Below are positions 9,030-17,122 of a DNA stretch of 50,556 bases, piece after piece. The position numbers were made by a program, and so were the translations under genes. The notes under the pieces were generated by a model. It was not told the origin of the DNA. It searched no databases and saw only the letters and a program-made list of their open reading frames with translations. Where the stretch lies: assembly GCA_016787135.1 (NCBI GenBank), contig JAEUVK010000058.1, positions 1-50,556 on the forward strand, written 5' to 3'. The DNA is from Chitinophagaceae bacterium (lineage in GTDB: Bacteria; Bacteroidota; Bacteroidia; Chitinophagales; Chitinophagaceae). The first letter of the stretch is position 1. Each line of letters begins with the position of its first letter.

Positions 9030-9983
9030 ATGTCTTCTTTTAAGAACCGTATCACTGAATTATTCGGTATTGATTATCCCATCATCCAGGCGGGCATGAT
9101 ATGGGCCAGTGGCTGGCGGCTTGCCAGTGCTGTGAGTAATGCAGGCGGGCTTGGCCTTCTGGGAAGTGGTAGTATGTACCCGGAGGTTTTGCGTGAACAT
9201 ATCCAAAAATGCAAGGTGGCAACCAACCGTCCTTTTGGTGTTAATATACCCTTGTTGTATCCTGATATCGAAAAGCATATACAGATCATTATAGAGGAAG
9301 GAGTGAAAATTGTTTTTACTTCCGCCGGAAATCCAAAGACATGGACAAGCCTGTTAAAGGAAAAAGGTATTACAGTAGTGCATGTGGTCAGTTCTTCCAA
9401 ATTTGCCCGCAAGGCAGAAGAAGCCGGGTGTGACGCTATTGTAGCCGAAGGGTTTGAAGCCGGCGGTCATAACGGTAGAGAAGAAACAACTACAATGGTA
9501 TTGATACCGGCCGTAGTGAATGCAGTAAGGATCCCGGTGATCGCAGCCGGGGGCATTGCGACTGGAAGGCAAATGCTGGCGGCAATGGTGATGGGGGCGG
9601 AAGGCGTGCAGGTGGGCAGCCGGTTTGTAGCCAGTGAAGAAGCCTCCTCGCATACTGAGTTTAAGAATAAAGTGATCAGTACACAGGAAGGCGATACCGT
9701 ACTGACCATGAAACAACTGACACCGGTACGATTGATCAAAAACCGCTTTTATCAACAGGTGCAGGAAGCAGAAACAAAGGGAGCAACCAACGACGAATTA
9801 AAGGCTTTATTGGGAAGGGGAAGGGCCAAAAAGGGAATGTTCGAAGGGGATATGGACGAAGGAGAACTGGAAATTGGCCAGGTAAGTTCCCTGTTGGGTA
9901 GTATTTTACCCGCTACAACGATCGTGAAAAATTTGTGGTCAGAGTTCAGCGGGGCGTTGGAGAATCCGGTGAAAATCCTTTAA
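9030..9983 (+). CDS. nitronate monooxygenase / FabK-like flavin oxidoreductase
   Basis: FMN-dependent TIM-barrel oxidoreductase of 317 residues. The sequence starts with IDYPIIQAGMIWASG, typical for the 2-nitropropane dioxygenase/FabK superfamily. It has EGFEAGGHNG (140-149) with the family histidine, AAGGIATGRQ (172-181) and GAEGVQVGSRF for FMN phosphate binding. Members are nitronate monooxygenases or enoyl-ACP reductase II (FabK), and the two cannot be separated safely here. The ATG at 9030 is preferred over an in-frame TTG at 8955, whose extra 25 residues are not family-like. The next gene's -7 box overlaps this stop codon. Confidence 0.88.
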   Translation: MSSFKNRITELFGIDYPIIQAGMIWASGWRLASAVSNAGGLGLLGSGSMYPEVLREHIQKCKVATNRPFGVNIPLLYPDIEKHIQIIIEEGVKIVFTSAGNPKTWTSLLKEKGITVVHVVSSSKFARKAEEAGCDAIVAEGFEAGGHNGREETTTMVLIPAVVNAVRIPVIAAGGIATGRQMLAAMVMGAEGVQVGSRFVASEEASSHTEFKNKVISTQEGDTVLTMKQLTPVRLIKNRFYQQVQEAETKGATNDELKALLGRGRAKKGMFEGDMDEGELEIGQVSSLLGSILPATTIVKNLWSEFSGALENPVKIL

Positions 9984-9988
9984 ATTTG
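9956..9988 (+). promoter_or_regulatory. promoter for the small CarboxypepD_reg-like gene
   Basis: GTTG at 9956-9959, a 21-nt spacer and TAAATTTG at 9981-9988 fit the Bacteroidota consensus. The -7 box overlaps the stop codon of the preceding oxidoreductase. The predicted leader is about 55 nt and holds an 8-bp inverted repeat at 10011-10031 (TTGTAAAA / TTTTACAA). Confidence 0.45.
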
Positions 9989-10049
9989 ATAACGCAGGCG
10001 GATATATGTATTGTAAAACCAGTTTTTACAAACCCAAAAACCATTAAAC

Positions 10050-10448
10050 ATGAGACTCAGGATTCTTTTGCTGGCTGTAAGCTTTTTGAGCTTTGCTGCA
10101 GCCAAAGCCAACTCGGGCCCGGAACCCGGTTCTGGTTGTGATAAAAAGAAAGGTGATGAAATTAACGGATTGATCATTCATGCGGAAAGCAAAAAACCGC
10201 TGAAAGATGTAAGCGTTACTGCCTACCTGGTATCTAAAAAAGAAAAATCTTCAGTAACAGATGATGATGGCAGTTATTCTTTTGATGAATTAAAACCCGG
10301 TACTTACCGTTTTGTATTTGAAAAGGCCGGTTTCAAAAGGGTGACCAAAGAAAGAGTGGTCATTAAGACAGATGAGGCCTTTCAACTGAATATTGAAATG
10401 ATCGAGAACCGTGACTCAGACCTGATGCCTTCGCCGTTTCATTTCTGA
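10050..10448 (+). CDS. small exported CarboxypepD_reg-like (transthyretin-fold) protein
   Basis: Protein of 132 residues with a signal peptide (MRLRILLLAVSFLSFAAAKA). The mature part, from about residue 37, is one beta-sandwich of the carboxypeptidase regulatory-like type: INGLIIHAESKKPLKDVSVTAYL, then SVTDDDGSYSFDELKPGTYRF and VFEKAGFKR. In Bacteroidota this fold usually begins TonB-dependent receptors or surface proteins; here it stands alone, with no plug, barrel or sorting domain. It is probably periplasmic or surface-linked; the function is unknown. It has its own promoter and terminator, so it is likely monocistronic. Confidence 0.82.
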   Translation: MRLRILLLAVSFLSFAAAKANSGPEPGSGCDKKKGDEINGLIIHAESKKPLKDVSVTAYLVSKKEKSSVTDDDGSYSFDELKPGTYRFVFEKAGFKRVTKERVVIKTDEAFQLNIEMIENRDSDLMPSPFHF

Positions 10449-10470
10449 CAAATGCTGTATAAAGTAGTTG

Positions 10471-10500
10471 AAGCCCTGTCTTATAAGACGGGGCTTTTTT
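10471..10500 (+). terminator. rho-independent terminator
   Basis: Arms AAGCCCTGTC and GACGGGGCTT (10 bp with one wobble pair), loop TTATAA, then six T. Confidence 0.88.
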
Positions 10501-10567
10501 GCGATGATGAGTAAAGACGCAATTTATCCTGTTTTGTTACGCCATTTATGCAAGATTCAGACTACAC

Positions 10568-10575
10568 TATTTTTG
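10568..10575 (+). promoter_or_regulatory. -7 promoter element directly before the M48 protease start
   Basis: TATTTTTG is a perfect TAnnTTTG only four bases before the ATG at 10580. Transcription would begin at or almost at the start codon, so the mRNA may be leaderless. A TTTATG at 10545-10550 is a weak -33 candidate. Confidence 0.45.
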
Positions 10576-10579
10576 CAAC

Positions 10580-11659
10580 ATGAAAACATGGTTTGGCTCC
10601 TATTATGATTCCCGCGGTGCAGAGCCAGTAGAAGCCAGTGTACTGGCGGCAGAGGAGTTTATCTCTTTTGCCTGGCGTACGCCGGGAGTGGAGACGCGGA
10701 AGCTGAAATGGGATATGAAGGATGTGGAGGCAGTAGCCGACAACAGCGTGCAGGGAACGGTGATCACCTATAACCGGGACAATAGTATGCGCCTCGTTAT
10801 TCCCGGCAAAGACGCCGCCGATTTTATCGGGCAGATAAAAGCCGAAAAGGCAAAACCCTGGCATAAAAAGGGCAGAACAAAAGAATGGTTGCGCAACCTC
10901 AGTATCTTTTTCGGTTTTGCCGGCGTCCTAGTAATAGCTTATCTCTTATTGGTTCCCTGGTTATCAGAGCAACTGGCTTCAACGGTTTCTGTAAAGACAG
11001 AACAACAATTCGGCGAGGCGGTATATACTGGGATGCAGCTTTCTGCACAGGAAGATACACAGGCCTCTGCGCTTGTGAATGAATTCTTTCAGCAAATGCA
11101 TGTCCGGACATCTTATGATGTACGTATCAGTGTTGTCAGGGGCGATGTAGTAAATGCCTTTGCATTACCGGGAGGTCGGATCGTGGTGTATAGCGCTTTA
11201 TTAGATCAGTTGAATAGTTATCCTGAACTGGCTGCTTTACTGAGTCATGAGTTTACGCATGTTAACAACCGTCATTCTACCAAATCTATTTTCCGCCGGC
11301 TGGGTTCGAAAGTTTTTCTCGGTTTGCTGTTCGGTAATACCGGTAGTGTGACTGGCGTGCTGGTGAGCCAGGCTGACGATTTCAAATCATTGACCTATTC
11401 CCGGAAACTGGAAAAGGAAGCAGATTTGGAAGGGTTAGACATCCTCAAAGAGCGACAGATTGACCCGGCAGGTTTTAAGGATTTGTTCCGGCAATTAAAA
11501 GCTTCGTCTCCGGCATCAGCATTACCTGAGATGCTGGAAAGCCATCCGGACATAGCTAAACGGATAGCATACATTCGGGAAGCTTCACAAAATATACCTG
11601 TGAAGGAGGATACAGCGCTTAGAACAATTTTTGAAAAAATAAAAACAACTACAAAATGA
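10580..11659 (+). CDS. M48 family membrane-anchored zinc metalloprotease
   Basis: Zinc peptidase of 359 residues. The N-terminal 85 residues (FGSYYDSRGAEPVEASV...) look like the DUF7092-type beta domain often attached to M48 proteases. One membrane helix spans about residues 107-127. The catalytic domain has HEFTH (H223, E224, H227) and a downstream glutamate E280 in EKEADLEGL as third zinc ligand, as in M48/HtpX-like and BepA-like enzymes. After the helix the catalytic domain is probably periplasmic, with a role in envelope protein quality control (inference). The stop overlaps the YbjQ-family start by four bases (ATGA), indicating translational coupling. The start is fixed by the conserved N-terminal domain, despite the very close -7 box. 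Confidence 0.9.
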   Translation: MKTWFGSYYDSRGAEPVEASVLAAEEFISFAWRTPGVETRKLKWDMKDVEAVADNSVQGTVITYNRDNSMRLVIPGKDAADFIGQIKAEKAKPWHKKGRTKEWLRNLSIFFGFAGVLVIAYLLLVPWLSEQLASTVSVKTEQQFGEAVYTGMQLSAQEDTQASALVNEFFQQMHVRTSYDVRISVVRGDVVNAFALPGGRIVVYSALLDQLNSYPELAALLSHEFTHVNNRHSTKSIFRRLGSKVFLGLLFGNTGSVTGVLVSQADDFKSLTYSRKLEKEADLEGLDILKERQIDPAGFKDLFRQLKASSPASALPEMLESHPDIAKRIAYIREASQNIPVKEDTALRTIFEKIKTTTK

Positions 11660-11973
11660 TCGTTACAACAACCGGTTTTATCGAAGGCAGACCCGTACAA
11701 CAGTATCTTGGCGTCATCAATGCGCAAAGTATTATTGGGGCTAACATCTTCAAGGATTTCTTAGGCGGACTAAGGGATGTATTTGGTGGGCGCAGCAAAA
11801 CTTATGAGAAAGTGATCGAGCAGGCTAAGGAAGATGCGCTCCGTGAACTAACAGAAAAGGCCCAGGCTGCCGGCGCCAATGCTATCGTTGGCGTGGACCT
11901 CGATTTTGAGACCATCGGAGCTAATGGCAGCATGCTGATGGTGATCGCTTCCGGAACAGCAGTCAGAATATAA
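11656..11973 (+). CDS. YbjQ/DUF74 family heavy-metal-binding-domain protein
   Basis: Protein of 105 residues matching YbjQ: MIVTTTGFIEGRPVQQYLGVI, then GANIFKDFLGGLRDVFGGRSKTYEKVIEQAKEDAL split over residues 28-62, then AGANAIVGVDLDFETIG and a final ASGTAVRI. The family forms small pentameric beta/alpha rings; the biochemical role is not settled, though the name heavy-metal-binding domain is used. It overlaps the M48 protease by four bases, so the two are probably made together. A strong terminator follows. Confidence 0.9.
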   Translation: MIVTTTGFIEGRPVQQYLGVINAQSIIGANIFKDFLGGLRDVFGGRSKTYEKVIEQAKEDALRELTEKAQAAGANAIVGVDLDFETIGANGSMLMVIASGTAVRI

Positions 11974-11995
11974 ATGATTCTTTGTTGAATAAGAA

Positions 11996-12029
11996 GAGCC
12001 CTGCCTCACAACCAGCAGGGCTCATTTTT
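11996..12029 (+). terminator. rho-independent terminator after ybjQ-like gene
   Basis: Perfect 9-bp arms GAGCCCTGC and GCAGGGCTC, 10-nt loop, then CATTTTTC. It lies between convergent genes; the T-tract favours the plus strand. Confidence 0.85.
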
Positions 12030-12053
12030 CATGGCTTGTTCCGGCAAAAAATA

Positions 12054-12956
12054 CTAATCCATATCGAGATCGAAGTCATCCGCACTTTTTTCGATATTGA
12101 ACTTTTTATGTTTTTCTAAGAAGCTTTTGTATTTAAGGTAAGTTTCCTGGCTAGCCTTTTTTCCATTGATGATCAGTTCGCCATCCTCGTGTTTGATAGT
12201 ATAGTTATCTTTTTTGTTGATCAGGCCGTCTTTATCTAACCCGTCAACAAAGGCTTTGTATTCTTTGACCTCTGCTTTGGCTTTTTCAATCTCCAGTTTG
12301 GCTTTTTTCATTTCCTTTTCGATCTCCGGGCCGACCTTTTCCATTTCTTTTTTCGCTTTGACCATTTCTTCTTCTATTTCTTTCATATTGATCTTCTTTA
12401 CCTCTTCCAGTTCTACCCTGATCTTATCCATATCTATTTTGGCAATAGATTCTTTTACTTCACGCTGTATCTTTTCGAAGTCCACCTCTTTCATGGCTTT
12501 CTCCATTTCGAGTTTCATTTTATCACTATCAAACTCTTTCATGGATTCTTTCAGTTCTTTCTGCATCTTGGCCATATCAATGTCTAATCTGGCCATGGAT
12601 TCCTGTATCTCTTTCTGTATTTTCTGGAAGTCCACATCCTTCAGAGCCTTTTCCACATCCATCCTGATCTTCTGGCCATCCAATTCCTTCATGGCCTTTT
12701 CAATTTCTTTCTGTGCATTCTTCATCTCTATTTCAATATCCACTCTGTCGAGTTCATCCAGCACGTCGTCAAGGTCACGTACCTTTTTTTCACGGTCGGC
12801 CTTTTTTGCTTTTGGGACTGTATCATTATTGTAGTTCTTTTGTGGCTGAAAACGGTCGGGTGATTGTTTTCCTTTCCATGAGATAAGTGCAATAGCGGCT
12901 CCGGCAATAAATAGTACGAGCAGGACGCGGCCTGCTACAATTGATCCTGGTTTCAT
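12054..12956 (-). CDS. membrane-anchored coiled-coil protein with 16-residue repeats
   Basis: Protein of 300 residues of no recognised family. One N-terminal membrane helix (about 8-26) precedes a highly charged helical rod. From residue 86 the pattern E[KS][AS]MK[ED]hDxxKI recurs at 86, 102, 118, 136, 152, 168 and 184, a 16-residue period with one 18-residue step, unlike a simple heptad coil. The tail (about 243-300) has DGELIINGKKASQETYLKY, which resembles the C-terminal part of some Bacteroidota M56/BlaR1-type proteins (from memory, not searched). Most of the chain should be periplasmic. The promoter region contains two dyads. The function is unknown, possibly envelope sensing or scaffolding. 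Confidence 0.75.
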   Translation of the reverse strand: MKPGSIVAGRVLLVLFIAGAAIALISWKGKQSPDRFQPQKNYNNDTVPKAKKADREKKVRDLDDVLDELDRVDIEIEMKNAQKEIEKAMKELDGQKIRMDVEKALKDVDFQKIQKEIQESMARLDIDMAKMQKELKESMKEFDSDKMKLEMEKAMKEVDFEKIQREVKESIAKIDMDKIRVELEEVKKINMKEIEEEMVKAKKEMEKVGPEIEKEMKKAKLEIEKAKAEVKEYKAFVDGLDKDGLINKKDNYTIKHEDGELIINGKKASQETYLKYKSFLEKHKKFNIEKSADDFDLDMD

Positions 12957-12981
12957 ACAAAAATTTTAGGTTTAACGATTC

Positions 12982-13026
12982 ACGAAATACTTCGTATCAA
13001 ATATACGACTGATTTCGTATTTCAAA
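12982..13026 (-). promoter_or_regulatory. promoter with two flanking dyads (candidate operator) for the coiled-coil gene
   Basis: On the minus strand: TTTG (13026-13023), a 17-nt spacer and TATATTTG (13005-12998). Two inverted repeats sit around it: ACGAA-N4-TTCGT at 12982-12995 and ATACGA-N6-TCGTAT at 13003-13020. All half-sites share TCGT/ACGA, as expected for a dimeric repressor bound at two sites. The regulator is not identified. Confidence 0.5.
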
Positions 13027-13092
13027 ATACCTTTTTTGGTTTAAGGATTATTTTAACAAACAGAACTGGCAGGAGCCTCTGCGTACCTCCAA

Positions 13093-13130
13093 AAAGAAAA
13101 ATGAGAAAGCAGGTTTTCTGCTTTCTCATT
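13093..13130 (-). terminator. rho-independent terminator of the ABC exporter operon
   Basis: Perfect 13-bp arms AATGAGAAAGCAG (13100-13112) and CTGCTTTCTCATT (13118-13130), loop GTTTT, then a T-rich run on the minus strand. It lies 21 nt after the permease stop. Confidence 0.85.
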
Positions 13131-13151
13131 CATGATTTTTTTCAGGTATTT

Positions 13152-14435
13152 TTAATTCTTCCTGAACGCCCATTTGAGCATTTCTTTCCAGCTTGGTTTT
13201 TTACCGTACATAAGGATGCCGGTGCGGTAGATCTTACCGGCGAACCAGGTAGTGAAAATAAAGCCGGCTATCAGGGCTGCCATAGAGGCTATTAACTGCC
13301 ACCACGGTACAGTACCCGGTACGCCAAAGGGTATCCTGCCCATCATGATGATCGGTGAACTGAAAGGAATGATACTGCCCCACACCGCCATAGGCCCGCT
13401 TGGGTCACGCATGGTAGCCTGCATCAACGCAATACTGATAATGACGAGCATGGTGATAGGGAAACTGAGTGATTGTGCTTCACGCATGTCTTCATTCACG
13501 GCGCTGCCGATAGCTGCATACAACGAAGAATAGAAAAAGAATCCGCCGAGCAGGTAAAAGATGAAGCAAAAAAGGATCAGCGGTACATTGATGCTCGTAA
13601 ATACTTTTTGCACGCCGCCGATCATGCTGCCCATAGCGCCTCCATCACTTCCGTAAGCCGAGGAAACATTATAAATGATGAATACAAAAGCGATCCACAG
13701 CAGGAATTGTGTCAATGCTACCAACCCGATACCAATGATCTTACCCAGCATCAGTTGGAATGGCTTTACAGAAGAAACCATTACTTCAGCAATGCGGTTG
13801 GTCTTTTCTTCCATTACCCCCATCATGACCTGTGATCCGTACAGTAATAAAATAATGTAGATCAGGAAGCCGGCAACAAATGCGATACCGGTAGCTACAC
13901 CGGAATCTGCTTTTTCATCTTCCACATTCTGTGGCTTCAGGTTAATGGTATTTTTTTCGAGGATGGTTTTCTTGGTGATATCAATGCCGAGTTTTTCATT
14001 CTTGATCCCGCTCCAGATGTTATTCAGTTTTGCCTGTACTGGTTGCGCTCCTTCAATACCGATTGTGCGGCCGGTATGCAACGTAAACAACTGGCCGGTG
14101 CTGGATTCCCAGTTCAGGCTGGAAGGAATAATGAGATACCCGTCATAACCCATTGTCTTGAAGTTCTTTTTCAGGCTATCCGCCGGCAGGTCAACTAATG
14201 TAAGAATTGAAGAACTGTCTTTCATGTTCTCTCTTTCCAAAGCACCCTTGTCAAAATAGCCGGAGGAATCAATGACGCCAACATGAAGGTTAGTGCCGGA
14301 TTTGACGGCGATATAACTGGTGCCGAATATCAATCCGATGTATAATACCGGGAAAAGAATGGTACTGATGATAAAGGTTTTTTTCCTGACCCTGGTCAGG
14401 TATTCTCTTTTTATGATAAGTAATGTTTTGTTCAT
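13152..14435 (-). CDS. ABC-2 type transporter permease (NatB-like)
   Basis: Membrane subunit of 427 residues. One N-terminal helix (about 20-42) is preceded by MNKTLLIIKREYLTRVRKKTF, typical of NatB/ABC-2 permeases. A large extracytoplasmic domain (about 45-175) follows, then five to six helices from about 178 to 405, including a VMEEKTNRIAEVMVSSVKPFQLMLGKI segment starting near residue 206 (coupling helix, split here only by description). It pairs with the ATPase encoded 31 nt upstream. NatAB-type systems export sodium or other small molecules; the substrate cannot be predicted. Confidence 0.88.
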   Translation of the reverse strand: MNKTLLIIKREYLTRVRKKTFIISTILFPVLYIGLIFGTSYIAVKSGTNLHVGVIDSSGYFDKGALERENMKDSSSILTLVDLPADSLKKNFKTMGYDGYLIIPSSLNWESSTGQLFTLHTGRTIGIEGAQPVQAKLNNIWSGIKNEKLGIDITKKTILEKNTINLKPQNVEDEKADSGVATGIAFVAGFLIYIILLLYGSQVMMGVMEEKTNRIAEVMVSSVKPFQLMLGKIIGIGLVALTQFLLWIAFVFIIYNVSSAYGSDGGAMGSMIGGVQKVFTSINVPLILFCFIFYLLGGFFFYSSLYAAIGSAVNEDMREAQSLSFPITMLVIISIALMQATMRDPSGPMAVWGSIIPFSSPIIMMGRIPFGVPGTVPWWQLIASMAALIAGFIFTTWFAGKIYRTGILMYGKKPSWKEMLKWAFRKN

Positions 14436-14466
14436 ATCAATGAGTTGGAGGTTGATTAAAAAGGGG

Positions 14467-15405
14467 TCAGGCGGTCACTTCCTGGAACTGGCGGGCAGTA
14501 GGGGTATCTCCCACCAGCCGGATAAAAATGTCGTTCAATGATGGCAATATCTCATTGAATGATTCTATCCGCAGGCCTTTATTGATGAAGTATTGTAACA
14601 CATCATTATTACTATAGCCGGGATCAACCTTTATCACCACTTCTTTATTCTCTTTTTTCTTTACCTCAAAAAGGTGGATAGCGAGATGTTCCGGCGTCAC
14701 CTGATCGGCAAAGCTCACCTTGAATAAATGTTCTTTGAAATCCTGTTTTACCTGTTTTACCGTGCCATCCAGTATTTTCCGGCCCTTATTCACCAGTGCA
14801 ATATGATCGCAGATCTCTTCCACCTGCTCCATACGGTGAGTGCTGAAAATGATCGTAGCACCTTTCTGGGCGAGGTTATAGATCTCGTCCTTGATCAGGT
14901 TGGTATTGACCGGATCAAGGCCACTGAAAGGTTCGTCGAGTATGATGAGTTTAGGTTCATGCAGTACGGTGGTTACAAATTGTAACTTTTGCGACATGCC
15001 TTTTGAAAGATCTTCCACTTTTTTATTCCACCAGGTATGCATGTCAAATTTGATGAACCATTCCTTGATCTTTTTATTGGCTTCACTTCTGCTCAAGCCT
15101 TTCAGTTGTGCCAGGTATTCCGTTTGTTCACCGATCTTCATCTTCTTATACAGACCTCTCTCTTCGGGCATATACCCGATCTTACCGATATCATTTACAG
15201 GGTCGAATTTCTTTCCGTCGAACATGATCTCCCCTTCGTCAGGGTAAAAGATACCGGTGATCATTCTGATCAGTGTGGTCTTACCGGCGCCATTAGGCCC
15301 CAGTAACCCAAATATCTGTCCTTTTTCAATGTTGAGGCTAATGTCGTCAACGGCCTTTTGTGTAGCAAAATATTTTCTCAGGTGATGAAGTTCCAGTATG
15401 GACAT
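14467..15405 (-). CDS. ABC transporter ATP-binding protein (NatA-like)
   Basis: ATPase of 312 residues. Walker A is GLLGPNGAGKTT, the signature is DLSKGMSQKLQF (the LSGGQ position reads LSKGM, a common NatA-type variant), Walker B is LIILDEPFSGLDP and the switch histidine is in IFSTHRMEQ. About 90 C-terminal residues form the usual accessory domain (DUF4162-like). The ATG at 15405 is chosen because MSILELHHLRKYF is the normal ABC start; an in-frame start 39 nt upstream would place the promoter -7 box inside the coding sequence. It forms an operon with the permease. Confidence 0.92.
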   Translation of the reverse strand: MSILELHHLRKYFATQKAVDDISLNIEKGQIFGLLGPNGAGKTTLIRMITGIFYPDEGEIMFDGKKFDPVNDIGKIGYMPEERGLYKKMKIGEQTEYLAQLKGLSRSEANKKIKEWFIKFDMHTWWNKKVEDLSKGMSQKLQFVTTVLHEPKLIILDEPFSGLDPVNTNLIKDEIYNLAQKGATIIFSTHRMEQVEEICDHIALVNKGRKILDGTVKQVKQDFKEHLFKVSFADQVTPEHLAIHLFEVKKKENKEVVIKVDPGYSNNDVLQYFINKGLRIESFNEILPSLNDIFIRLVGDTPTARQFQEVTA

Positions 15406-15414
15406 GGTAAAAAA

Positions 15415-15440
15415 TTGTAACGCAAAAATAGACGTTACAA
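15415..15440 (-). promoter_or_regulatory. dyad overlapping the ABC operon -7 box (operator and/or terminator)
   Basis: Perfect 8-bp inverted repeat TTGTAACG (15415-15422) and CGTTACAA (15433-15440). The 10-nt centre holds CAAAAATA, which on the minus strand is TATTTTTG, a perfect -7 box (15430-15423), 18 nt before the ATG. In minus-strand RNA the dyad is followed by six U, so transcripts arriving from the upstream flavoprotein gene would carry a terminator-like hairpin. Confidence 0.5.
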
Positions 15441-15504
15441 ACAATCGGGGGTAATATTTCGGTAAATGGGACGGACAAAGGAGTGAACCGGCAAAAGCAG
15501 GCCG

Positions 15505-17085
15505 TCAACGGTGAAGCAATATAGCGGCTATCTGACCTGCGACACGTTCACCATCCATAGCGGCACTGACGATCCCTCCGGCATACCCGGCGCCTTCGCC
15601 ACATGGATACAGGTTCTTTACCTGCGGGTGATGAAGGGTTACATTATCTCTGGGAATGCGTACCGGCGAAGAGGTCCTGGATTCTGTAGCCACCACCACG
15701 GCTTCATTGGTAAAATAGCCTTTCAATTTTTTTCCAAACTCTTTAAATGCCTGTTGCAGTCTGTCATGAATAAAACCGGGAAGCACCTCTTTAAGTGAAG
15801 CAGAATGGATGCCGGGCAAATAGGAACAGCCAGGTAAGGATGAAGAGATCTTTTCTGCGGTAAAATCTACCAGCCGCTGGGCAGGTGCTACAAACTTACC
15901 ACCGCCTGTTTTGAACGCCTTTTGCTCTACATCCTGCTGAAACTTTATCAGCATAAGAGGATCATTATGTTTCTTTTCTTTTTTAAAAAAATCTGCGGCG
16001 TCTTTTTCGTCAACAGATACTACAATACCACTGTTGGCATAAGGGTTATTTCTTTTGGAGGGGGACCACCCATTCACCACGAGTTCTCCGGGACTGGTGG
16101 CCGCCGGGGCAATAATACCCCCCGGGCACATACAAAAGGAAAAGACGCCTTTTCCTTCTACCTGCTGCACTAAACTATATGAGGCCGGAGGTAAAAAAGC
16201 ATCCCTGACGGAGCAATGATATTGTGCGCTGTCAATTAACGATTGCGGATGTTCTACTCTTACCCCCAATGCAAATGGCTTGGCCTCTATCCATATCTTT
16301 TTAGTATGGAGCAGTTGAAAAATATCCCTTGCTGAGTGTCCTGTTGCGAGCACAACGGCATCTGCGTCAAAGGAATTGCTGTCAAAGGTCTTTACTGTTG
16401 TAATAGTATTATTATTCACAACGAGGTCAGTTACCTTCTTTTCAAATAAGAATTCTCCGCCGCAGTCAATGATCTTTTCCCGCACGGCTGTAATAATAGA
16501 CGGCAATTTATTAGTACCTATATGCGGATGGGATTCATACAATATCTTCTCATCGGCTCCAAAATAGACAAACAGGTTCAGGATGCGGTCAATGTCACCA
16601 CGTTTGGAACTGCGGGTGTATAGTTTACCGTCACTGTAAGTACCTGCGCCGCCTTCGCCAAAACAATAGTTGCTTTCAGGGTTTACTTCCCCTTCTTTGT
16701 TCAGCATGGCGAGGTCTCTTCTCCGGGCCCTTACATCTTTTCCCCTTTCCAGTATGATGGGTTTGATACCGGTCTCAATCAACTTCAATGCAGCAAATAA
16801 TCCTGCGGGACCCGCACCGATGATTACCACTTTACCAGAAGCTTTTGAAACGTCTTTGAATGAAAAAGAAGGGTGATCTCTTTCATGAAAGGGTTCATCA
16901 ATAAAGGCCTGTATGGTCAGGTTCACCCATGCCTGTTTGCTGCGGGCATCAATGGATCGTTTGAGGGTAGTATAGCCCGAAACGGTAGTTGCTTTTACTG
17001 CCTCTGTTTTAGCGATGTAATTTTTTACAGCCGTTTCATCGGCTGCTTCTGAAGGAAGCAGTTTTAGTGAAATGATCTTTTGCAT
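15505..17085 (-). CDS. FAD-dependent dehydrogenase (COG2509 type)
   Basis: Predicted flavoprotein of 526 residues. The N-terminal 80 residues form a small domain seen in this family; the FAD-binding GAGPAGLFAA is at 90-99, followed by the ERG motif and the hallmark YCFGEGGAGTYSDGKLYTR (about 140-158). Other conserved parts are VVLATGHSARDIF, FCMCPGGIIAPAA and a final YPCGEGAGYAGGIVSAAMDG with FAD contacts. The substrate of COG2509 proteins is unknown. It starts just downstream of the outer-membrane gene's terminator, with which its promoter nearly overlaps. Confidence 0.9.
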   Translation of the reverse strand: MQKIISLKLLPSEAADETAVKNYIAKTEAVKATTVSGYTTLKRSIDARSKQAWVNLTIQAFIDEPFHERDHPSFSFKDVSKASGKVVIIGAGPAGLFAALKLIETGIKPIILERGKDVRARRRDLAMLNKEGEVNPESNYCFGEGGAGTYSDGKLYTRSSKRGDIDRILNLFVYFGADEKILYESHPHIGTNKLPSIITAVREKIIDCGGEFLFEKKVTDLVVNNNTITTVKTFDSNSFDADAVVLATGHSARDIFQLLHTKKIWIEAKPFALGVRVEHPQSLIDSAQYHCSVRDAFLPPASYSLVQQVEGKGVFSFCMCPGGIIAPAATSPGELVVNGWSPSKRNNPYANSGIVVSVDEKDAADFFKKEKKHNDPLMLIKFQQDVEQKAFKTGGGKFVAPAQRLVDFTAEKISSSLPGCSYLPGIHSASLKEVLPGFIHDRLQQAFKEFGKKLKGYFTNEAVVVATESRTSSPVRIPRDNVTLHHPQVKNLYPCGEGAGYAGGIVSAAMDGERVAGQIAAILLHR

Positions 17086-17122
17086 TGAGGTCAGGTGTTT
17101 ATCCTGAAAAACAAGTTATTTG

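Noticed and set aside
12214..12834. 206-codon plus-strand frame opposite the coiled-coil gene
   Set aside because: The product is almost only Ser, Phe, Ile and Leu, the expected mirror of Glu/Lys-rich codons on the other strand.
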